NCBI GenBank assembly: GCA_014529385.2
Contig: CM043968.1
Coordinates: 24,058,513-24,122,512 of the forward strand
Direction of reading: 5' to 3'
Origin: Adiantum capillus-veneris
Taxonomy: Eukaryota; Streptophyta; Polypodiopsida; Polypodiales; Pteridaceae
DNA length: 64,000 nt
The position numbers and the translations under genes were made by a program. Positions 22,900-32,908 of this stretch are shown piece after piece. The notes under the pieces are model-generated. The model saw only the letters and a list, made by a program, of their open reading frames with translations, was not told where the DNA came from and searched no databases. Numbering within the stretch: the first letter of the stretch is position 1; every line of letters begins with the position of its first letter.

Positions 22900-24339
22900 T
22901 CGTGTGAAAACTCGTCCAAATCACAGGGGGACTGTCCCATTGCATGCAGGAGCTCCTGGGACATGCATAGATGTGTTCGCTCCGCTAAAACGATCTAAAC
23001 AGAGAATTTCAGCCTAATGTGTTTTCTGCACGTTTAGGGTTTCGCACCTAGACTGGAAGAAATCACCACGAGAGCCTCGGGAAGGCCTTGGGATGCTTAT
23101 ACAGGGCTTTGAACACCTGGAAGTGACAAAACAGGGAATCACAGCACACCAAAATTCTGTTACAGCTCACTGGAAAGCTTCTAAAATGCAAGGGAATATG
23201 TCCTAGAGGTGTACTTTTGACCTACAGAGGTTTTGGTGCCGTTATGCTACCGAAATCAGGTCGGAAACCTGCGATTTCAGCCATTGACAGGTTTGGACAG
23301 CTTGGTGAGAGTTTGATCGAAGTGTTCGGATCATCTATTTTCAATTGAATAAAGAAATACCAAAAGGGGCGCCAATCTTTGGGGCCTATAGTGTCACGTG
23401 CACATCTAACCTATGTGTACGTGGACAAGCTATTCCAGGTCTAGGGTTCAGGGTAGCCTAGGAAGTGTTCTGGCACCCTTGTGAGCCTGTGCGCAGGCCG
23501 TGCATGTCCACGCACTTAGAATAGTTGCATACCCTCTGATTGCGCACAGCAGGATCATTAGCATGACATTTAGTACCCATCATGAGCATTATCCAGAGCA
23601 TAGAACCCTTTTTGCCAAAGTACACATTTTTCACTTATTTATTAATAAATGACTTTTGTTGGAAAAGTAGGTAGGGCAATTTGCTAAGGAATTATAAAAG
23701 AAACATAGTGGGCACCCAATAGAAGCAGAAAACAGAAGACAAGCTCAGTGCACAAGTGCAGAGCGCAACCAGACAGCTTGCCCAAAGTTTCTCAGCAAAT
23801 CAGCCTAGCGTTTGCAGATTCAACCAGTTCTGCCAGCATTTTCAGTTTTCAGCCCTTGGCCTCGCGTGAACCTGCTCCCACCCGGTTGTAGATCCTCGCT
23901 AGATTCCCCATCTAGTCCCAGATCAGTCTAGCGTTTTCAGAATTCACCAGATCAGCCTAGCGTTTTCAGATTTCAGCCTGATCAGCCGACGTCTTTGCAT
24001 TTCAACCCCAACGAAGCAGTTGCAGATTCAAGCCGCAGTACCTCCACAGCAGCAGATCCCTTGACGCCATCGTCGTCGACACCATCATCGTCGTCGACAT
24101 CGTCATCGCAGTCCCTATCTTGACGACCACACCTTCGTCGTCGTCGTCGCATATCCCGGACTTGACGATGACACCATAATCGTCATCGTCATAGACTTCA
24201 TCGTCGTCATCGACATTGTCATCATCAAATCAATAGCATCTAGACCATTGTACCAGATTTGTGCAATCTATAGCGTAGACCTCTCTCGCCATAGAGAGGG
24301 GGCCCTTTAGGGGGTTTTGAGAACCGTCTGGTGTCGTAT

Positions 24340-24391
<52 letters not shown>

Positions 24392-24590
24392 ACTTTCATT
24401 CACAGTAGCATTCACTTTGTTTGTGATCATTGCACTTGCACTCTCTCTAAGAAGAACAGAAGGCTCTCCCTTCCGTAAGTAAAAGGAACCCTTAAAGCAC
24501 AGTTCGGAGCACTCATCCTGAGCACTATCAACATTCACTTCTGCTGCACCTTACATACAGAGTGTTGGTCTTCGTGTTCGCAGTAACGGT
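22900..24590 (+). repeat. Damaged gypsy LTR, split by a solo LTR
   Basis: Bases 23,230-23,390 match the corresponding part of the LTR at 42,972-43,340: GTTATGCTACCGAAATCAGG against GTTATGCTGCCAAAATCAGG, then GACAGCTTG, then the shared AATAAAGAAATACC module at 23,348-23,386. Directly after GGGGCC another LTR is inserted (23,392-24,555). A short tail (AGTGTTGGTCTTC, GTTCGCAGTAAC) after it resembles the end of the same LTR family. The 5' boundary is not clear; it may be as far left as about 22,420. Confidence 0.55.
23392..24555 (+). repeat. Solo LTR of the 43.7-47.6 kb non-autonomous family
   Basis: It begins TGTCACGTGCACATCTAACC, the same first 20 bases as the minus-strand LTR that starts at 44,724, and ends CTGCACCTTACA like that family. 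The flanks are TATAG (23,387-23,391) and TACAG (24,556-24,560), a 5-bp target duplication with one change. Inside are GCCTAGCGTTTTCAG minisatellite units (23,780-23,990), GTCGTC/ATC-rich trinucleotide-like sequence (24,069-24,235) and (CT)n at 24,343-24,388. A single LTR without internal DNA is the product of LTR-LTR recombination. Confidence 0.8.
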
Positions 24591-24929
24591 CTAGTTGTTG
24601 GATACATCTGTGCTCTCTTTTCTTCTCAATGATGTGTGTAAAGTTAACAAGTAATTGAATTAGTATCGCCGCGAGGAATCTATTTCTTTCATTGGATTTG
24701 TGCATGTGGTTGCATCCAGGGACGCCTGGGAAGTGTTATGAAAAGCATTGTTTTAAACTTATAAGGTTTTATTGAGTTTTTGGGCAGGTTCAGACCAATT
24801 TTAAAATATGCCGGCCGTCCACTTAATTAGTGGACAGCCAGTTAGAAAATAAAGCAACAAAACCAGCCAGCGAATTCTCACTCCCTATTTTGGGTAGAAT
24901 AGAAAAAAAAAAAGAAAAAAAAAAAACGG

Positions 24930-25640
24930 CTGTGATCTCTACGCGAGCAGCTATTCGTGCCGTGGTCAAGGAGTTATAAAAGCACCACATGCCCTCACTC
25001 AAAAAGGGGGTTACCAACGCCAGCAAGAGAAGACTCTGCCGCCAGAAGATGCGAAGACTCTGCTGCCAAAAGACGCGAGAGATCGCGCGAGACTAGGAAG
25101 CACGGAAGTCGCTTTTCCCGCGCAAGGGCGACAAGTATCTATTGTGGATTCGCCGTACGAATTGTTGTCGCGTGTTTGCAGGTACTTCATCGCGAAGGAG
25201 AAGCGAGAAGGCTTCGGCCTACGCTTGGGAATGCCGGGAACGGAATTCGGAAATTGTCTGTGGAGTCTCGACTCCGAGTACAGGCGGAAAAAGGATTGAG
25301 AGCTCCTCTCTCGGATTTCCCTTACGGGAAGGAACGACCATCGAGTCAAAGATTTAGAACGGAGGGGTTTTCTCCAGTTCTTGTGCTTGTAAAAAGATTT
25401 TCCCTAATAAAGGATTCTCTTTAAGGGGGGGGACCAGCCCATCTTCTGGTCCAAGTACTGTGTCGATCTTCTCACTCTCTCTCTCTCTCTCTCTCTCTAT
25501 TTATTTCTCTCTATATCCTTTGGCTTCAGTATCAAGTGATAAATTCTATTTATCCGAGTATATTTTATATTGTTATGCGCTCCCGTTTGTGACACTAGGG
25601 CTCTGGCGGGTCCGGCAATGATAACCGCTCTGATACCGTC
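24930..25640 (+). repeat. LTR-like sequence of unknown element
   Basis: TTATAAAAGCACC (about 24,974) resembles a TATA box and CTAATAAAGG (about 25,403) a polyadenylation signal. They are followed by a G-run, CT repeats at 25,474-25,499, and GCTCTGATACC at 25,625-25,637, the reverse complement of a tRNA-Met primer site. Poly-A runs at 24,903-24,926 precede it. The open frames over 24,957-25,424 look like by-products. Boundaries were not resolved, and the PBS-like site suggests another element on the minus strand. Confidence 0.35.
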
Positions 25641-25754
25641 TACAGAGAGGACGCATATCGTGTCCTTGTCTTTGTAGAAGTAATGCCTGGAGAGGGTGAG
25701 TGTTCTCTAAAGAGTTGCCAAGCCTTCCTAGAGTCTTGGCTCCAGAGCATCTAA

Positions 25755-25759
<5 letters not shown>

Positions 25760-25842
<83 letters not shown>
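25760..25842. repeat. (CT)n microsatellite, about 83 bp
   Basis: Uninterrupted CT repeats at the 3' boundary of the LINE-A relic as read on the minus strand. Confidence 0.95.
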
Positions 25843-25845
<3 letters not shown>

Positions 25846-27050
25846 CTGAGCTAAGAAAGCTCTCTTCTTTCGTCGTGAGGCGTCGGAAACGTATATGTGA
25901 CTAACCATGCGAGATGTCTCCTCTTTCTGGAGCAGGGTTCTCGTCTCTCGACACTCATTGTACCAACCATTGTGAGGCATGCTCCCAAACCGTGTTTTCT
26001 CAGTAACCTGGGAGGGTAAAAGCTATGGTTGCGGCTGTGTGTATCATCTCCGTCAATATCTGGATGAGCTCATACAAGGGTCTATCCCCTGCAAGAACAC
26101 CATACAACTCTATTGTATACACTCCAACTGTCTCTCAACAAAAGTGGTATCTCGGATGGCGATGTGCTACGTGATGAAAGCCACCAATAGTGTAAGTAAA
26201 ATCTACTACAAATGATATATAAGCATGATCTACAGCCACTCCAATAGGTCTGAGCAAGACTGATAAAACCTGAATGAGTGGTATAAGTGATGTGGGAACC
26301 AAAACATGATTCATAATGCTGGCACCATGTCTATGAGGGAAGCACATAAAGCTGCCTGAAGAGGAGTATTTATCAAGGCCATTCAAAATGGCTATGTGTT
26401 GTGCCCATCTCAATCAAGTATATCTCATACTCGATCAACTCCTTAGCATCCTCTGAGGTCCTACAGAGCCCCATCTTTTTGGAGTCTAGCTCTATCAACA
26501 TCTCCTCGGAAGTGTCAAAGAAGGATGCTTGATGACATGTTGTCCTAGCATTGAAATCCCAGAGTAGGATGACATCTCCATCCCTCTAGAACTCCCAATA
26601 TCCTCATTTAGTATCATGTATGGTGACTGCCCGTTAGGTGAAGCATAATGAGATATGCTAGGAGGGAAGTAGCATATAGCAATGTAGAGAGCTCTTCCCT
26701 CCACTGCTTTGACTCTGACCCACATATAGCAGGCATACTGAGATATGCTAGGAGGAAGGTAGCATATGGCAATGTAGTGAGCTCTGCCCTTCACTGCTTT
26801 GACTCTGACCCACATATAGAGGGCATTCTCATTTCTACGAACCACCTGAATGATAGGGTGTAACTCCTCTCTAGATAACACTGCTACTTCTCTTGATCCT
26901 CTACTATTGTGCTCATTACAAGCCACTTGTAATGAGCACACATATAGAGGGCATTCTCATTTCTACGAACCACCTGAATGATAGGGTGTAACTCCTCTCT
27001 AGATAACACTGCTACTTCTCTTGATCCTCTACTATTGTGCTCATTACAAG
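25846..27050 (-). pseudogene. LINE-A endonuclease, C-terminal portion
   Basis: Minus frames include HNSRGSREVAVLSREELHPI, ALYMWVRVKAVKGRA and HYIAICYLPPSISQ (endonuclease core). Then come CFPHRHGASIMNHVL, where an STIDYIL-type motif is expected, and RPIGVAVDHAYI, the D-H end of the domain. Bases 25,980-25,846 read WYNECRETRTLLQKE. Two tandem duplications are inside: a 90-bp in-frame one (26,650-26,829) and a 128-bp frame-breaking one (26,813-27,055). The catalytic GDFN-type motif is eroded. Confidence 0.7.
26650..26829. repeat. 90-bp in-frame tandem duplication in LINE-A
   Basis: Copies at 26,650-26,739 and 26,740-26,829. On the minus strand each encodes 30 residues (YMWVRVKAV-K/E-GRA ... 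YIAICY-L/F-PPSIS). Being 90 bp it keeps the reading frame. Confidence 0.85.
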
Positions 27051-27055
27051 CCACT
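26813..27055. repeat. 128-bp tandem duplication ending in a perfect hairpin
   Basis: Unit 1 is 26,813-26,940 and unit 2 starts at 26,941. By eye they are identical until unit 2 is cut by the gypsy-B insertion at 27,055. Unit 1 ends with a perfect inverted repeat: TGTGCTCATTACAAG (26,908-26,922), loop CCA, CTTGTAATGAGCACA (26,926-26,940). The length is not a multiple of three, so it breaks the endonuclease frame. Confidence 0.85.
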
Positions 27056-27600
27056 TGTCACAAAACTGTTGACGTGGCTGCCCTGTACGCACACACACAC
27101 ACACACACCCTCCCCCTTGGCATGGAAAATCCCTGAAAATGCTGACGTGGCACTGCAGTACGGGCAAGCCCGCAATTCGCGGAAATGATGCCACGTGGCG
27201 GCTATACGGACGTCCGCAAATCGCGGCGCTTTTTGCGGTAGGATTTTTGGCCAGCTTTTGTGTGGCTGCTTTTCCTACGCAAGAGGGGAGAGAGAGAAGC
27301 CTCTTTTGTTTTATTTTTCAAGCGCTTTTAACTTGAAGCTTTTGGGACAGCTTTTGGGGCTCTTCTTTTAGCATCCCTTGTAATCTTTTGAATAAGCGCG
27401 TAGGCCTCTCACAACTCAGAGCATCTGGATGCAGAGTCTGAGAGTGAGCGCTTGCCTGCACTCTTGTACTTTGAACACAGATTAATAAAAAAGGAAATAC
27501 CGAAGGGGCACCAGCCTCTGGGGCCAACATCTCTAGGCACGGAACTCCGTCGGGCCAGTGTCGAATCAATTGTGAACTGTGAACTGTTTGAAGTGATTAA
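27056..27600 (+). repeat. LTR A of gypsy-B (5' LTR, truncated)
   Basis: Starts TGTCACAAAACTGTTGACGTGG and matches LTR B up to GAAGTGATTA, where it passes into RT coding sequence. It contains TGACGTGG (27,069), a palindromic CCACGTGG G-box (27,191-27,198), a (CA)n tract at 27,091-27,109, and the AATAAA/AATACCGAAG/hairpin module at 27,484-27,528. It has only a short GAGAGA stretch at 27,288-27,298 where LTR B has a long (GA)n. Confidence 0.9.
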
Positions 27601-27604
27601 TTGC

Positions 27605-29969
27605 GCCGAGAGATGTCTACAAGATAGCCTTTCGGACAACTTTTGGATTATTTGAGTTTTTGGTGATGCCTTTTGGCCTAACCAATGCTCCTGTGACATT
27701 TAACCGGATGATGGACAAGATTTTAGACTATTTGTTGGCACTTTTTTTGACGATATCATTGTTTTCTCCAAGGATGAGACAAAACATAGAGAACATCTGC
27801 TTCAAGTCTTTCAGGCATTACGAGATCACAACTTGGTGATTAATGCAAAGAAAAGTGAATTTTTCCTACCAGAGATACACTTTTTGGGACACATTGTCCC
27901 AGCAGCGGGAGTGCAGATGGATCCGGCCAAGATAGAGACTATCCGTCATTGGCCCGATTTGAAGAATGTCCATGAAGTTAGAAGCTTCTTGGGATTGTGC
28001 TCGTACTACAAGCGGTTCATTAGAAGTTTGCAGAGGTTGCTTCCCCTTTGCATATCTTGACAAGTCCTTTTCTCGTGGGGACCCACAGAGGTGATTGCCT
28101 TTCAGACTTTGAAAGAGAAATTGACTGCCGGACCAGTTTTGACTTTGCCGGATTTGTAGAAGTCATTTGAAGGACATTGTGATGCTTGTGGTCGTAGTCT
28201 GGGTGCGGTCTTAATGCAAGAAGGCCATGTCATTTCCTACAAGAGCCGATTGTTCTCAAGGTCGGAATTGACAGCACAGATTTATGAGAAAGAGCTTTTG
28301 GCGGTTATCCATGCTCTTACTCAGTGGCAGCACTACCTACTCGGAGCGGATTTTACTGTCTTCACAGACCATCAGAGTTTACGCTACTTCTTGTCATAGA
28401 AGCAGCTCTCAAAAAAGCAGATGCGGTGGGCGAACATCTTGTCACAGTTTCACTTCCAGATTCTCCATGTGCAAGGACTGAAGAATTTGGTGGCAGATGC
28501 TTTGTCTCGGAAGCCGTTGGTTCTGGCTATTTTTGTGATACATCATAGGAGCTTCGAGGATATGGTCGATCAGTATGCCACAATACAGATTTTGCAGATA
28601 TCTTTACATGGATACGGGATGGGGAGACGGGAGCAAGATATTCCATTCCGGATGGCTACTTGATGAAGAAAACCATGTTGTGCGTTACACACCCGTTGAG
28701 GGAAAAGGTTATGACCGAATGCCACTGTCCGCCTTTTACGGGTCACCGCGGAATTGCTACCACTTTGAAAGGGGTAGAGATACTTCTATTGGTCGAGACT
28801 CAAAAAGGATGTGGACGAGTTTGTGCACAGTTGCTTGGTATGCCAGAAGGTCAAGTTTGATAGGCATAAAGCACAAGGATTGTTACAGTCTTTGCTCATA
28901 CCCACCCGCCCATGGGAAAGTATTGCAATGGATTTCATTTTTTATCTCCCGAGAACACAGTGGTCACGATGGTATCTGGACTGTTATTGACAGATTTAGC
29001 AAGCAGGCTTATTTCATTCCAGTAAAGAAAACAATCAAGCCGGATCACTTAGCGAGACTGTTTGTGGCCCAAATTTTCAGATTACATGGCATGCCCGAGA
29101 CGATTGTCTCTGACAGAGACCCCAGATTTACGAGTTTGTTTTGGAAGGCAATTTGGGAGAACATTGGCACGCAGTTGCAGTTCTCGTCATCTTTCCACCC
29201 GCAGACTGACGGGCAATCTGAGATTGCCAATTCAGTGGTTTTAGATTTATTGAAGTCTTACATCTCAGATCAGAAGACTCAATAGGAAAAATATCTACCT
29301 TTGGTGGAATTTGCCTACAACAACACGATACACTCTTTGACGGGGAAGGCGCCATTTGAGATTATTGAAGGTGCTATGAAGGTTCCATCCTTTCTAAGCA
29401 CGAAAGATAAGATTTTTGAAGCCGATGAGTACACAAGCGACTTGGACACGGCTTTTGCCAAGGTCCGCGAGGCTTTGCAAAAATCTCAAGAAAGACAGGA
29501 AAAGGCAGCAGATTGCCATCGTTGCGATTTGAAATTGAAGGAGAATGATTGGGTGCTCTTACATTTTGAGAAGGCACGCCTGAGAAAGAAGAAGGGAAAG
29601 GAGAGGCTTTTTCCACAGCTTAGTATGAGATACTACGGACCTTTCCAGATCTCCGAAAAGATCAATGATGTCTCCTCCGACTGAAAATGCCTGTCACTTG
29701 CAGGATTCACAATGCATTTCATGTGAGTGTTGAAACCTTTTAAAGGTGATGTGCCTGAAGATGGGGAGCCTGATGAGCAACCCGAAGTAGAAGAAAACGA
29801 GCAGATCCTTGTTCCTGAACAGATATTGGCACATAAGGACAGAAAGAATAAGGGTAAATCAGAAGGTGGTTCTTGGTTCTTGGTTAAATTCAAGAACTAT
29901 CCTGCATTGGATGCGAAGTGGATGGAGGAGGAGAACCTAGCAGATACTCCTCAAATTGTGAAACTTTAG
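27605..29969 (+). pseudogene. pol: gypsy-B pol: RT, RNase H, integrase, chromodomain
   Basis: RT from [16 protein letters not shown] and VMPFGLTNAP, then after a frameshift DDIIVFSKDE and 27,833-28,060 (KKSEFFLPEIHFLGHIV, EVRSFLGLCSYYKRFI). RNase H is at about 28,100-28,540 (QIYEKELLAVIHALTQWQHY, TDHQSLRYFL, stop, MRWANILSQFHF, ADALSRKPL). Integrase follows: a zinc-binding region in shifted frames, then 28,930-29,280 with VIDRFSKQAYFIP, VSDRDPRF and HPQTDGQSE, so the D, D and E are all present. Then 29,301-29,684 (KLKENDWVLLHFEKARLRKK, SMRYYGPFQI). The chromodomain is at 29,800-29,969 (VKFKNYPALDAKWMEEENL). It has several stops and frameshifts. The closest relative in the window is gypsy-C. 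Confidence 0.9.
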
Positions 29970-30591
29970 CTTGAAGCTTTTTGGTTTAGCATAGTCTATT
30001 CCAAATGGAACCTAGAATTCAACTTGGCAAGAGATCTGGTACAGTGGGTTTGCACAAGAGGGGAGTTACTCCGCTCCTTTGTCAACAGATGCCTCGATTT
30101 TTGAATACTAGAGTCACTAATGTCTCTTTGAGCTTCAGGGATACTAAGAGCTGACAGTATTCTACTGTATGACTTTATAAAATGGAATTCCTGAATATGA
30201 AACTGATTTATTCTCGACTTGTTTAAGTGCAGGAACTGATAGACGAAATAACTGCAGCATTTTGGTCTGAATGATCTCGATAGACATGGTTGCAATAGGG
30301 GTTAGTCAATCGAGCATCTATGAGGTCCTGAGTGGATCTAGGTGCGATCGCTAATTGCATTGCCGATAAATCATGGTCTGAGATCCGAATGAATGTTGAA
30401 TGTGATTTGTCATGTGATGTCCTGTGATGTCCTATGATGTCGTGTGATGTGACTGTCGATTGGTACATGTGCTAGATGTGTGTTCCTAGTGCGTAGGTAC
30501 TAATAGTCGATGTCTGTTAAGACAGTTTATGGCTTCTGCCTGTTTTGCAGGCGTAATCGAGGGCGATTACAATGCTTTCAAGAGGGGGGTA
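29970..30591 (+). other. gypsy-B 3' untranslated region and polypurine tract
   Basis: Non-coding, with a run of GATGTCCTGTGATGTCCTATG-like short repeats (30,410-30,450). The last part (GTAATCGAGGGCGATTACAA then TTTCAAGAGGGGGGTA) is homologous to the minus-strand sequence at 34,874-35,200. The purine tract directly before 30,592 is the primer for plus-strand DNA synthesis in this class of element. Confidence 0.75.
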
Positions 30592-30812
30592 TGTCACAAA
30601 CTGGTGACGTGGCTGCCCTGTATGCGCATACACACCCTCCCCCTTGGCGTGGAAAATCCCTGAAAATGCTGATGTGGCGCTGCAGTACGGACAGGCCCGC
30701 AATTCATGGAAATGATGCCACGTGGAAGCTGTACGGACGTCCGCAAATCACGGCGCTTTTTGCCGCAGGATTTCTAACCAGCTTTTGCGTGGCTGCTTTT
30801 CCTACGCAAGAA

Positions 30813-30886
<74 letters not shown>

Positions 30887-31201
30887 CCTCTTTTGCTTTA
30901 CTTTTCAAGTGCTTTTAACTTGAAGCTTTTGGGGCTCTGTTTTTAAGCGGGTAGGCCTCTCACAACTCAGAGCATTAGGACGTAGAGTCTGAGAGTGAGC
31001 GCCTGCCTGCACTCTTGTACTTTGAACACAGATTAATACAAAAAGAAATACCGAAAGGGGCGCCAGTCTTTGGGGCCAATATCTCTAGGCACAGAACTCC
31101 GCTGGGCCAATGTCGAATCAATTGTGAATTGTGAACTGTTTGAAGTGATTATTTGTGGTGGCGTGGTAGATTCTCAACTTGGAGTGTCCAAGTCTGTTAC
31201 A
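30592..31201 (+). repeat. LTR B of gypsy-B (3' LTR, full length 610 bp)
   Basis: TGTCACAAACTGGTGACGTGG at the start and AAGTCTGTTACA at the end, followed by the CCACT duplication. It contains TGACGTGG, CCACGTGG (30,718-30,725), a (GA)n tract at 30,816-30,884, and the AATA/AATACCGAAAG/hairpin module at 31,033-31,079. This complete LTR is the reference for the other LTRs of the same type in the window. Confidence 0.9.
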
Positions 31202-31206
31202 CCACT

Positions 31207-32235
31207 TGTCTGCATGTGCTCTCCCATTTGTATCCAGTTACCCTCAAAAGTGTGTTCTTTGGGCTCTGATGAGTCTCTCAAAAGCAAGTCATGTCCCTCC
31301 CTCTGAAATCATTCTCAAATGCTCTGACATCCGATCATAATGAGCCATTGCAATTCCATACCGCGAGCTTTAGGTTGGTGCCTATAGGTCTCGCACCGTC
31401 ATGCCATGCGTCTGTCAAGTACTACCACTTTGCCTCCTCTATAAAAGGTGAGTTTTCCCCTCTCTCTGGCAGCCAAGATCTTAGGCATACATTCTTTCAT
31501 GTGTGCTAGTTGAGACATTGTAAGATCATCTCCCAAAAAAATCCCTGTTTTAAGGAAGTCCTTCCTCTCTTCTATGGTAGCAAAATGAATGATTAGAGCA
31601 CGTTCCTTGGAGGTTCCCCCATCACCTCCTCCTTTCTTGTCCAATCTCCATACTCCGGTGTTTTTGCTCCATGATTCCCATATGTCCATAAAAGGTTTTT
31701 CAATTCCTCGTCGACATTGTTGGTGTCCTTGACACTCGGGACTAGTACATGTAGAGTGCATGCCTTCCTTCTTTGCTCTTCCTCAACTTGTCATGTTGAT
31801 AATAGAGGTGGGAGTGGGGGTTACATGTTTACCTTTTTTGACCACTAGGATCCATTGGTCCGCTTCCTCTACTTGCTTCTTGGTGCGGGTGAGTATCTCT
31901 ACTCATGAAATGGTCTCACGTGCCTTCTTCTCCTCCTCCGCTTCGAGCACTTATGCCTTAATAATATTCAGCTCATCTACTATGGTGGGCTGAATTTGGC
32001 CTTCTTCAAACTTGGTCCGGGAGAGCATATCCTCCAACTCTTCCTTTACTTTGTTGATTTCTTCATCTCGTGCCTCCACTTTGCTTTTGAGAGAGGCACA
32101 CTTCGCTGTGATCTTCTCCGATAGGGCCCTATTGACGATGTCAAGGGCCCTATCCGTTGCTTTCTTGTGTGCCAAAATGGCTTTCTTGATGGCCGCTTCC
32201 ACCTCTTTTCTCGTCATTCTATCGTCCTTAGCCAT
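31207..32235 (-). pseudogene. LINE-A ORF1 and endonuclease start
   Basis: ATG 32,235 begins MAKDDRMTRKEVEAAIKKAI, and a long charged coiled coil follows to about 31,951. After stops, 31,761-31,399 continues with CRRGIEKPFMDIWES and ERKDFLKTGIFLGDDLTMSQ, then KILAARERGKLTFYRGGK. This is an RRM-like, L1-ORF1-type nucleic-acid-binding domain. Next, in another frame, comes the endonuclease start LKLAVWNCNGSL with METHQSP/QETHQSP-type sequence and LLRVTGYKWESTCRQV. ORF1 protein normally binds element RNA. Stops show it is dead. Confidence 0.75.
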
Positions 32236-32502
32236 CTTCTTACTTGCTTTGATGGGAATGTTGGACTACAATGACCTCCCTCTATCATACATCACAGCCA
32301 ACATAACGAGAGAGGAGCAAGCTGCCCCCCTGCTAAGCTAAGCTTAACCCCTTGCTTGCCTTAAGCAAGCACCCCTTGTGCTTGCATATTACAAGCAGGC
32401 CCTCTGCTTAGGGGAAAATTAGGTGCAGCGTATTGAGATGTACGGACGACGGGGGGGGGGGAGAGGGGGAGAGATGAAAAAGACAAAGTAAAAGGACCTT
32501 AC

Positions 32503-32908
32503 CATCGTGAATCTGAAGTAAGCTCCGGATGAAAAGCCGTCGCTAGAAGATTGCCTTGCTTGACTGCAACAGCTACCTTCTGTCCATTATTACCTTCATC
32601 CTATGCATTTAATAAGCACAAAAATAAGCAAAGATGTAATATAACAACTTGAAACCTATGCAAAGCTTTTTCTTCAGCCATGGGATGAACAATATTCAGA
32701 AAACATCTTGCAGATCGACAAAGGAAATCTACAAGGAAAATTTTTTATCACTCACCCCATTGGTAACAGTATAATCAGCCAACACTTCGACAGCAGGACC
32801 TGTCTCCAAGATAGCAGGAGCTCGGATAAAAACTGTGCGGAAGCTAGATGGTCCACCTTCTGTTGCAGCTAGTGCAGGCACTGCAAGTTCAGTCTCAAAA
32901 CTGTAGAG
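32503..32908 (-). CDS. PDX2: PDX2 (pyridoxal 5'-phosphate synthase glutaminase), two C-terminal exons
   Basis: Exon 32,908-32,756 (153 bp, 51 codons) has a TTGTTACAG acceptor and a GTGAGT donor and encodes [28 protein letters not shown] and EVLADY. After a 155-bp intron, exon 32,600-32,503 (98 bp, ATAG acceptor, GTAAGG donor) encodes [35 protein letters not shown] carries the His and Glu of the glutamine amidotransferase triad. PDX2 splits glutamine and hands ammonia to PDX1, which makes the vitamin B6 cofactor pyridoxal phosphate; the plant complex is cytosolic. Phases join exactly with the exons at 41.56-41.81 kb. The last exon, starting with the G that completes Trp, was not found; LINE-A occupies that intron. 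No stop or frameshift, so this looks like a live host gene. Confidence 0.92.

Larger units (their letters stand above)
27056..31201 (+). mobile_element. gypsy-B: chromovirus with deleted 5' half, LTRs and TSD kept
   Basis: LTR A (27,056-27,600, 3' end missing), internal region with pol from mid-RT to chromodomain (27,605-29,969), a 3' untranslated region, a PPT (TTTCAAGAGGGGGGTA, ending 30,591) and LTR B (30,592-31,201). Target duplication CCACT is at 27,051-27,055 and 31,202-31,206. The end of LTR A, PBS, gag, protease and first half of RT are gone, with LTR A fused directly to RT. It sits in the LINE-A endonuclease. Confidence 0.9.
25846..32405 (-). mobile_element. LINE-A: non-LTR retrotransposon relic split by a gypsy element
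   Basis: A minus-strand LINE: a leader (32,405-32,236) with AAGCA/GGGGC-type repeats, ORF1 (32,235-31,399), the start of an apurinic endonuclease (31,398-31,207), then the gypsy-B element, then the rest of the endonuclease (27,050-26,135) and a short extension to 25,846. No RT remains. Removing gypsy-B and one copy of the CCACT duplication restores a continuous frame across the insertion point (TCRQV joined to ACNEHNSRG). It lies in the PDX2 intron between exon 32,503-32,600 and the missing last exon. Confidence 0.8.

Noticed and set aside
24957..25424. 155-codon + frame and overlapping minus frame as a gene
   Set aside because: It lies between TATA-like and poly(A)-like signals of an LTR-like sequence and has no domain. 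GC-rich sequence explains the openness.
31760..32341. Plus-strand frames opposite LINE-A ORF1
   Set aside because: They are shadows of the minus-strand coiled-coil and RRM-like coding sequence, which has recognisable motifs.
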